Positions 5,841-14,088 of a stretch of 14,088 nucleotides of DNA are shown piece by piece. The position numbers were made by a program, and so were the translations under genes. Source of the stretch: Eubacteriales bacterium (GTDB lineage Bacteria > Bacillota_A > Clostridia > Christensenellales > Aristaeellaceae); NCBI GenBank assembly GCA_029974855.1, contig JARKQO010000154.1:1-14088 (forward strand). Direction: 5' to 3'. The notes under the pieces are model-generated. The model was given only the letters and a program-made list of their open reading frames with translations. It searched no databases and was not told the DNA's origin. The number at the start of each line of letters is the position of its first letter. The first letter of the stretch is position 1.

Positions 5841-7760
5841 CTACCATTCCTTGCACACCACTTCAAAGGCCCACGCCTCCGTGCTTTCCGGGAAATGCAT
5901 GTTCTGCGCCCCATCTACATACAGCCGTTTCAGGGAGGGAAGCTTCCGAAGCTGTTCATAATCCGTCAACGCCGTGTTCCCGATGGACAATTCCTCCAGA
6001 TAGGGCAGCCCATATAGCGGCGACAGATCAGACACCCCGCTGCCATCCATCACCAGCGTCCGCAGGGAGGTCAGCTTCTCGGCTCCCTGCAGGGATCGGA
6101 GCTGCCCCCTGGGAATATAGAGCCTTTGAAGGGATTGCAGATCACGCAGGGGTTCCAGGGTATAGCCTGGGTATTCGGGCAGCTGAAGCTCCTCCAGGCC
6201 TTTCCGGCGGTCCACGGCGGACAGGGCGGCCAGAGGAAGGCCCGTGATTTTCAGGCGGCGCAGCCCGCCAAATAAATCCAAAGCCTGGCCGCTACGCCCC
6301 AGGGCTTCATAGTCGGCAAACAGCTCCTCCAGGGGAAGCTCCTTGAGGGGGGTCAGGTCTTGGACGGAGGTATTCAGAAGGCGCAGGGCTTTGATCCGGG
6401 TGCAGGAGGCCAAAAGGGAGGAGTCCACGAAATACGTTCCGCTCAAATCCAGGAATTCCAGCTGCTCCAAGGTGGATAGCGGGGAAAAATCCCGCAGGGG
6501 GTTTTCCGCCAAGGCCAGATGGGTCAGGGGCAGCCCCTCCAGGAGGCTGATGTCCGCGATCTTTTGCTTGTAAAGCCCCAACTGCCGCACATTGGGCATG
6601 AAGCGCAAATCATCCAGGTAGCGGACCGGCCCCCATTGAACATTGCGGGAAAAGGGCGGTTCCAGCATCAGTTGGGTTCCCTCGCTTTTCCCCAGATACC
6701 GCACCTCATCCCAGGCGTCGTACAGCGTATCGCCCCCCAAAAGCAAGGCCTCCACCTGGCGCAGGTCCTCCCGGGTAAGGGTGCCCGGCTGCTTGCCAAG
6801 CTGGTAGGCGGCTCCCTGCTCGATCAAAGGGACGTTGATGAACACCCGCTGGGCGTCCACCCGGGCTTTGGCCTGGGCCCGGCGGTCCAGTTGCGCCTTG
6901 ACCCCCGCCGCCGCGCCGCCCAAGAGCGCCAGCAGCAGCAACAGCGCCAACCACCGGGGCACCCATCCCCGCGCCTGGCGGAGGCTCTTTTGCAGCCGCC
7001 TGATGGAGGGATAGCGCCGGGCGGGATCGAAGCTGGTGCAGCGGCGGATGATCCGCTTGAGCCAAAAGGGCGCGCCGCTGGTTTTTAGCCTGTCCAGGTC
7101 CACATCGTTGGTGAGCAGGTACAGCATCAGCATTCCGATGCCATACACATCGGAGCGTTCGTCGCTGCGTCGCGCCCCGAACTGCTCCGGCGCGGCGGTG
7201 GCGAGGGTTCCCAGCAGCAAAGAGTCCTGGCTTTTGGATACGTCGCTTTTCTGGCAGCTATCCAGGTCGATGAGCGCCAATTCACCCTCCGGCGTGACGA
7301 TGAAGTTCTGGGGCTTGATATCCCGGTGGATGATGGGCGGGTCCTGCCGATGCACCAAGGAGATGATATCACATGCCTTCAGGCCCCACCCCGCCACCTG
7401 GGAGGCCGTCAGAGCCCTCTCCTCGGCATAGGCGTCCAGGGTTTCCCCTGGCACATAGGTTCTCAGCAGGCAGGTCCGCTCCCCCCGCTCCTCCAGGGCA
7501 ATTCCCCTGGGAACGCAAGGCTCCCGCATCCGGGAGAGCAATTCATATTCCGCGCGCAGGGACTGCCTGCGATATCCTTGGGCCACTTTCAGAACAGAGG
7601 GCTCCCCCTGAGGGTCTTCCAGCAGGAATACCCGGCTGCTCTCCCCGTCCCGGAGCAAGGACCGGACGGCATAGCGCTGCCCCGCCAGAAGAACGGTTCC
7701 CTCCTGTTCCAAGGCGCGGTCATATGCGTCCATGTATGCCGCAAATTCTTCCATGGGCAT
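5841..7760 (-). CDS. Transmembrane Ser/Thr protein kinase with leucine-rich-repeat C-terminal half
   Basis: 639 residues. The N-terminal 260 form a Hanks-type kinase: Lys58 in VLKVA, an alpha-C Glu near 71, catalytic loop HRDIKPQN at 145-152 (Asp147, Asn152), DLD replacing DFG at 165-167 (Asp165 kept), APE at 190-192, SDVYGIG at 203-209, and Arg249 in DPARRY. The glycine-rich loop is degenerate (LLRDGESSRVFLLED). A single membrane segment (WLALLLLLALLGGAAAGV, about 270-287) follows a basic stretch, so the kinase should be inside. About ten LRR units of roughly 22 residues at about 386-630 should be outside, e.g. SLRTLVMDGSGVSDLSPLYG. This gives a receptor kinase architecture without PASTA domains. 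It starts 8 bases after the XRE-like regulator. AGAGG lies 2 nt before the ATG at 7758-7760 and 8 nt before the ATG at 7752-7754, so the latter may be the real start. Confidence 0.92.
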   Translation of the reverse strand: MPMEEFAAYMDAYDRALEQEGTVLLAGQRYAVRSLLRDGESSRVFLLEDPQGEPSVLKVAQGYRRQSLRAEYELLSRMREPCVPRGIALEERGERTCLLRTYVPGETLDAYAEERALTASQVAGWGLKACDIISLVHRQDPPIIHRDIKPQNFIVTPEGELALIDLDSCQKSDVSKSQDSLLLGTLATAAPEQFGARRSDERSDVYGIGMLMLYLLTNDVDLDRLKTSGAPFWLKRIIRRCTSFDPARRYPSIRRLQKSLRQARGWVPRWLALLLLLALLGGAAAGVKAQLDRRAQAKARVDAQRVFINVPLIEQGAAYQLGKQPGTLTREDLRQVEALLLGGDTLYDAWDEVRYLGKSEGTQLMLEPPFSRNVQWGPVRYLDDLRFMPNVRQLGLYKQKIADISLLEGLPLTHLALAENPLRDFSPLSTLEQLEFLDLSGTYFVDSSLLASCTRIKALRLLNTSVQDLTPLKELPLEELFADYEALGRSGQALDLFGGLRRLKITGLPLAALSAVDRRKGLEELQLPEYPGYTLEPLRDLQSLQRLYIPRGQLRSLQGAEKLTSLRTLVMDGSGVSDLSPLYGLPYLEELSIGNTALTDYEQLRKLPSLKRLYVDGAQNMHFPESTEAWAFEVVCKEW

Positions 7761-7768
7761 ATCCTCTT

Positions 7769-8200
7769 TTAGCTAATCTCACTTAGCAGCGGCTGCTCTC
7801 CAATGGAGCGGAGCGCCTCGTCCGCCTCGGCCAGGGTATAGCTGTGTTCCAGCATAAAAATCAACGCCGCGTCCCGGCGTATCCGGGGGTAGAGCACGCA
7901 ACGTCGGGCTACCGTCAGCAGCCGTTGGGTTTCCTCCAGGGAAACCCCCATGGCAAAGGCCAGCCGCAACAAAACATTCCGGCCAGGCTTGCGTATACCC
8001 CCGAAGATTTGATACAGAAAGGGTTTGCTGATCAGCGTCTGCCGCATCAGGACGGGGATGGACAGGCCAGAGACCTCCAGGAGGGATTGGAGGTGCTGCG
8101 GCAGCGTAAGCTCTCTCTGCTTGACGCGTAACACGTGACTCAAGGACGGCGCTCCCGCGATCAGGCGCAACAGATTTGTGGTGGATTGTTTTGCCTTCAT
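7769..8200 (-). CDS. XRE-like helix-turn-helix regulator
   Basis: 143 residues. A five-helix HTH domain lies at about 34-98: LPQHLQSLLEVSGLSIPVLM, with the putative recognition region SKPFLYQIFGGIRKPGRNVL (58-77), then LRLAFAMGVSLEETQRLL. The YQI-GG-R-P-R pattern is the usual end of the XRE/Cro-type recognition helix and turn. The C-terminal part (CVLYPRIRRDAALIFMLEHS) is a conserved-looking extension common in clostridial members next to kinases. It lacks a ligand-binding domain. It is the first gene after the promoter at 8257-8286, ends 8 bases before the kinase start, and may regulate the operon or be controlled by phosphorylation. The ribosome binding site is weak (AGGCGG about 10 nt before the ATG). 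The target DNA is unknown. Confidence 0.82.
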   Translation of the reverse strand: MKAKQSTTNLLRLIAGAPSLSHVLRVKQRELTLPQHLQSLLEVSGLSIPVLMRQTLISKPFLYQIFGGIRKPGRNVLLRLAFAMGVSLEETQRLLTVARRCVLYPRIRRDAALIFMLEHSYTLAEADEALRSIGEQPLLSEIS

Positions 8201-8256
8201 TGATACAATACCGCCTGCCAGAGGATGGCTTTGAGAATACGGTTGAAAACATGCTT

Positions 8257-8286
8257 ATTATACCATATTGCGGCAAAATGCGCCAA
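8257..8286 (-). promoter_or_regulatory. Promoter for the regulator-kinase operon
   Basis: On the minus strand TTGGCG, an 18-base spacer, then TATAAT at 8257-8262 preceded by TGG (extended -10). It is about 57 bases before the start codon of the XRE-like gene and just past the nifJ terminator. The -10 context ATGGTATAATA is the same as at the ispG promoter. Confidence 0.7.
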
Positions 8287-8298
8287 GTGGCATGGTGC

Positions 8299-8331
8299 AT
8301 AATAATTCCCCGACGCATACGCGCCGGGGAA
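8299..8331 (-). terminator. Terminator downstream of nifJ
   Basis: An 11-bp stem with one mismatch and a 4-base loop (8306-8331; arms TTCCCCGNCGC and its complement), followed on the minus strand by TTATTAT. It is the last structure before the promoter of the kinase operon. Confidence 0.65.
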
Positions 8332-8351
8332 CGGGTGATAGTGCCGGGTTT

Positions 8352-8424
8352 CCAAAGGGACTGGTCCCTTTGGTGGGGTCCAGGGGCAAAGCCCCTGGTG
8401 GGGATGAAAGGGGCAAAGCCCCTT
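8352..8424. repeat. Cluster of three perfect hairpins after nifJ
   Basis: Three inverted repeats in tandem: 8352-8373 (CCAAAGGGACTGGTCCCTTTGG, 9-10 bp stem), 8380-8398 (CCAGGGGC, AAA, GCCCCTGG) and 8408-8424 (AAGGGGC, AAA, GCCCCTT). The second and third share GGGGCAAAGCCCC. None has a T-run, so they look like transcript-end stabilisers or dispersed palindromic elements rather than classic terminators. Confidence 0.75.
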
Positions 8425-8433
8425 GCACCCTGG

Positions 8434-12009
<3,576 letters not shown>

Positions 12010-12108
12010 CTAAAAATAGTCATGATGAAAGCCATCCGCGTGACTGCTATACGGTCATTTGCTATGGGCGATGAAGCTCATAAACAGACGGACATCTCCA
12101 ACATTTTC

Positions 12109-12137
12109 ATTATATAGACTCGACAAAAGCTTGTCAA
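12109..12137 (-). promoter_or_regulatory. Consensus sigma-A promoter of nifJ
   Basis: TTGACA at 12132-12137 and TATAAT at 12109-12114 on the minus strand, separated by exactly 17 bases. Both hexamers match the consensus perfectly, consistent with high expression of a central metabolic enzyme. Confidence 0.9.
12120..12137. promoter_or_regulatory. Palindrome over the nifJ -35, possible operator
   Basis: Plus strand TCGACAA-AAGC-TTGTCAA: 6 of 7 positions are symmetric around a 4-base centre, and it covers the -35 hexamer. A repressor bound here would block RNA polymerase. It is not a good match to the TTGTTAA-type Rex site. The regulator is unknown, and part of the symmetry is supplied by the -35 itself. 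Confidence 0.4.
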
Positions 12138-12234
12138 CCTATCCCAAAACCGCCAGGTCTTTCTTCCGTTGCAAAAGCTGGTGTTTCCAGTCGAACGATT
12201 TTAAGATTTTCCGCATAAACTCCCAAATTTCGGC

Positions 12235-12263
12235 AAAGGATAGGGGTGACGCCTACACGAACC
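12235..12263 (+). promoter_or_regulatory. Candidate sigma-H-type promoter for the spoIIA operon
   Basis: AAAGGATAG, a 12-base spacer, then CACGAACC, compared with the Bacillus sigma-H pattern RNAGGAWWW-N12-RNNGAATWW. The -35 fits well and the -10 has GAAC for GAAT. In Bacillus subtilis spoIIA is sigma-H dependent. A poorer sigma-F/G-like pair, GCATA at 12213-12217 and GG at 12232, has 14-base spacing. Low certainty. Confidence 0.35.
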
Positions 12264-12301
12264 CTGTACGGGAAAGATTCACAGCAAGGGGAGGACGCCG
12301 T

Positions 12302-12631
12302 ATGCAACAAGCCAAATCCCTCCAGGACCGGGTCACGGTGGTATTGGCGGGGGAGCTGGACCATTACACGGCCCCGCAGATACGCGCCCAGCTGGACGAG
12401 ATCCTCCAGGATCCCACCATTATTCATCTGGTGCTGGACATGGGGAACCTGACCTTTATGGATTCCTCCGGCATCGGGGTGCTGTTGGGCCGCCTGCGCA
12501 TCATGCAAGCCCGGGGCGGCAGCCTGGCGGTGAAAAACATGCAGCCCCCCATTGCCAAGCTGTTCCGCCTTACCGGCATGCACCGGGTGATCACCGTGCT
12601 GGACGACCCCAAAGGAGGGCAAAGCGAATGA
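12302..12631 (+). CDS. spoIIAA: Anti-sigma F factor antagonist SpoIIAA
   Basis: 109 residues, a single STAS domain. SpoIIAA binds the anti-sigma factor SpoIIAB and frees sigma F in the forespore; it is inactivated when SpoIIAB phosphorylates one serine and reactivated by SpoIIE. The signature GELDHYTAPQIRAQL (17-31) and FMDSSGIGVLLGR (52-64) are present, with Ser55 equivalent to the phosphorylated Ser58 of Bacillus subtilis. The ATG at 12302 has GGGGAGG 7 nt upstream. The frame is open further upstream, but that extension would run through the nifJ promoter. Its stop overlaps the spoIIAB start by 4 bases (ATGA at 12628-12631). Confidence 0.96.
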   Translation: MQQAKSLQDRVTVVLAGELDHYTAPQIRAQLDEILQDPTIIHLVLDMGNLTFMDSSGIGVLLGRLRIMQARGGSLAVKNMQPPIAKLFRLTGMHRVITVLDDPKGGQSE

Positions 12632-13104
12632 ACAACCGCATGGAACTGAACTTTTTGGCCTGCCCGCAAAACGAAAGCTTTGCCCGGGTGGCGGTGGCGG
12701 CCTTCGCGGTGCAGCTGAGCCCTACCTTGCCGGAAATGGCGGACATCAAAACCGCGGTCAGCGAGGCGGTGACCAACGCCATCATCCACGGCTACCGGGA
12801 TTGGCCCCAGGGCAAGGGGCCCATGGTATACCTCCGGGCGGAGTACGACCAGCGCCATGTGCTGACGGTGTCCATCCGGGACGAGGGCTGCGGCATCGTG
12901 GACGTGAAGCAGGCCATGCAGCCCTTTTACTCCACCGGGGAGGGGGGCGAGCGCAGCGGCATGGGCTTTTGCGTGATGCAGACCTTCATGGACGCGGTGG
13001 AGGTGGACAGCGCGCCGGGGCAGGGCACCACCGTCACCATGCGCAAATACATCCTGGGCGAGGTGGGCCTGCGCCAGGAGCGGATCCTGGACGAGATCGG
13101 GTAA
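12628..13104 (+). CDS. spoIIAB: Anti-sigma F factor / serine kinase SpoIIAB
   Basis: 158 residues, a GHKL-fold ATPase. SpoIIAB holds sigma F inactive and phosphorylates SpoIIAA. Visible motifs: the N-box EAVTNAIIHGY at 46-56, with Glu46 and Asn50 at the same positions as the catalytic base and Mg ligand in Bacillus; the G1 box DEGCGI at 85-90; the ATP lid with YSTGEGGERSGMGF at 101-114; and Arg20, the residue known to contact sigma F. Its C-terminal 15 residues (EVGLRQERILDEIG) extend beyond the core. The ATG at 12628 is coupled to the SpoIIAA stop and has AAAGGAGGG upstream. Only 4 bases separate its stop from the next start. Confidence 0.96.
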   Translation: MNNRMELNFLACPQNESFARVAVAAFAVQLSPTLPEMADIKTAVSEAVTNAIIHGYRDWPQGKGPMVYLRAEYDQRHVLTVSIRDEGCGIVDVKQAMQPFYSTGEGGERSGMGFCVMQTFMDAVEVDSAPGQGTTVTMRKYILGEVGLRQERILDEIG

Positions 13105-13108
13105 GGCC

Positions 13109-13783
13109 ATGGAGGGCCCGGGGGCGGTGCTGGCCGTGAACGCGCAGGAGCACATGGGGCTGGCCCATCTGTGCGCCAAGCGCTTTTTTCGCCATGGGCT
13201 GGAGTACGCGGAGCTCCTGCGGGAGGCCACCCTCTCCTTGGTGGCCGCCGCCGCCCGCTTTGACCCCCGCAAGGGGGTCTGCTTTTCCACCTACGCGGTT
13301 CCCTGCCTGCTGCACGATCTGCGGCGGGCCTGCGAAAAGGGGGACCCCATGCACGTGCCCCGGACCCAGCGGGAGCTGCTGCGGCAGGCCTCGCTTCTGC
13401 GGGGGGCCTTTTTGCGGCGCATGGAGCGGGAACCCACCTTGGAGGAACTGGCGGGGGAAATGGGCCTGCCCCCGGAGGAGCTGGGGGCGGCCATCGCCGC
13501 CCGCCGCCGGATGGAAACCCTGCGGGAGGCGGGCTGGGAGGATGCCCGGGAAAAGGCCGCCTCCTTGCCGGACCGGGGCGCGGAGCGGTTTGTGGACTAC
13601 CTGCTGCTGCTGGACGTGATCGCCCGGCTCCCCAGTCCCCTGCCCAGGCTGATCCATCTGCGGTTTCTTCACAGCCATACCCAGGCGGACACGGCCCGGA
13701 TGCTTCGCGTCTCTCAAGCCCAGGTATCCAAGCTGGAGCAGCGGGCCAAGGACGCCCTGCGGGAAGCCTTGGAGTACGAATAG
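13109..13783 (+). CDS. sigF: Divergent RNA polymerase sigma factor, sigma F (SpoIIAC)
   Basis: 224 residues in the SpoIIAC position. Sigma F directs the first forespore programme. Region 2 is recognisable: CAKRFFRHG at 22-30, then ARFDPRKGVCFSTYAVP at 49-65, whose FSTYAVP matches sporulation sigma factors. Region 3 is REPTLEELAGEMGLPPEEL (108-126). Region 4 has the HTH TQADTARMLRVSQAQVSKLE (191-210). Oddities: the N-terminus lacks about 25 residues usual before region 2, and the core-binding stretch normally like DLxQxGxxGL reads ELLREATLSL (35-44). The GExRR-type segment after FSTYAVP reads LLHDLRR. The ATG at 13109 is 4 bases after the spoIIAB stop with no good ribosome binding site, so it probably depends on coupling. 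Context makes sigma F the best call despite the drift. Confidence 0.87.
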   Translation: MEGPGAVLAVNAQEHMGLAHLCAKRFFRHGLEYAELLREATLSLVAAAARFDPRKGVCFSTYAVPCLLHDLRRACEKGDPMHVPRTQRELLRQASLLRGAFLRRMEREPTLEELAGEMGLPPEELGAAIAARRRMETLREAGWEDAREKAASLPDRGAERFVDYLLLLDVIARLPSPLPRLIHLRFLHSHTQADTARMLRVSQAQVSKLEQRAKDALREALEYE

Positions 13784-13794
13784 GACCATGGCAA

Positions 13795-13836
13795 AGGGGC
13801 TGTTGCGGATTTCGCCACGCAACAGCCCCTGTTTTT
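13795..13836 (+). terminator. Terminator of the spoIIA operon, possibly bidirectional
   Basis: A perfect 13-bp stem (AGGGGCTGTTGCG at 13795-13807 and its complement at 13818-13830), a 10-base loop, then GTTTTT. The stop of sigF is 12 bases upstream. On the minus strand the stem is followed by TTTGCC, so it may also weakly stop the convergent gene. Confidence 0.9.
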
Positions 13837-13862
13837 GGAGCATTCAATGAACTGAAGTTTCT

Positions 13863-14088
13863 TTAGGGCGCCTTCACAGCCACAGTGCAGTTGAGGCCCC
13901 CGTCGGCCCATACGCTGGCGTCGTAGCGCAGGAAGGCCGAGATATCCCCCTCAAAGGGTTCCTTGAAATCCACAGCCAGCTGCCAGAGGATGCCGTCCGC
14001 CGTGGGGGTTTTGTTGACGTTGCTGATGGTGAGGGGCCGGTTGTCCGGCAGCAGCAGCCGGATGTCGCTGACGGCGGAGTTGGTGCGC
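13863..14088 (-). CDS. Unrecognised protein, C-terminal end only
   Basis: The last 74 codons of a gene that enters from the right edge, ending at TAA 13863-13865. The translation has alternating hydrophobic and polar residues typical of a beta-rich domain, e.g. VSDIRLLLPDNRPLTISNV, LWQLAVDFKEPFEGDISAFL and VWADGGLNCTVAVKAP at the end. Codon use is GC-rich like its neighbours, and the frame has no internal stop. I recognise no family. It is convergent with sigF across the shared terminator. Confidence 0.6.
   Translation of the reverse strand, partial: RTNSAVSDIRLLLPDNRPLTISNVNKTPTADGILWQLAVDFKEPFEGDISAFLRYDASVWADGGLNCTVAVKAP

Noticed and set aside
12059..12301. Upstream extension of SpoIIAA in the same frame
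   Set aside because: It would run through the nifJ promoter and has no homology to SpoIIAA N-termini. The ATG at 12302 has a good ribosome binding site and gives the family length.

Overview
The window looks like chromosome from a GC-rich, anaerobic, endospore-forming-type Firmicute, most likely a gut Clostridia lineage. The basis is a PolC-type replicative polymerase, a single-chain pyruvate:ferredoxin oxidoreductase (PFOR), the MEP-pathway enzyme IspG, a complete spoIIAA-spoIIAB-sigF sporulation operon, strong AGGAGG-type ribosome binding sites and low-GC TATAAT promoters in GC-rich DNA. I cannot name a species. I see no tRNA, rRNA, CRISPR array, insertion sequence or phage gene.

Layout, left to right. 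(1) 1-2223, minus: ispG followed by the 5' part of polC. The two overlap by 4 bases, polC starts at TTG and runs off the left edge, and ispG has its own extended -10 promoter. (2) 2279-2669, minus: a small DUF4342-like membrane protein with a strong terminator. (3) About 2792-8286, minus: a probable single operon. In transcription order it holds an XRE-like regulator, a membrane Ser/Thr kinase with a leucine-rich-repeat (LRR) C-terminal half, an exported protein with S-layer-homology-like segments, a membrane-anchored MORN-repeat protein that appears frameshifted before a zinc-ribbon tail, a tiny unknown protein, and an exported TPR protein built from 177-bp tandem repeats. A TTGGCG-18-TATAAT promoter precedes it. 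(4) 8299-12137, minus: nifJ (PFOR) with a consensus TTGACA-17-TATAAT promoter, a palindrome over the -35, and downstream a three-hairpin cluster and a terminator. (5) 12235-13836, plus: spoIIAA-spoIIAB-sigF with translational coupling and a strong terminator. SpoIIAA and SpoIIAB are orthodox, whereas the sigma factor is short and divergent in its core-binding region. (6) 13863-14088, minus: the 3' end of an unrecognised gene that converges on the sigF terminator.

Pathways. Regions 1, 4 and 5 are housekeeping or sporulation functions: isoprenoid precursors, replication, central anaerobic carbon metabolism and forespore sigma control. Region 3 is the accessory part and the best candidate for something undescribed. 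Its layout suggests a surface-sensing or envelope module, in which a kinase with its catalytic domain inside and LRR domain outside is co-expressed with its regulator and several exported repeat proteins. That role is inference from gene order, topology and domain types only.
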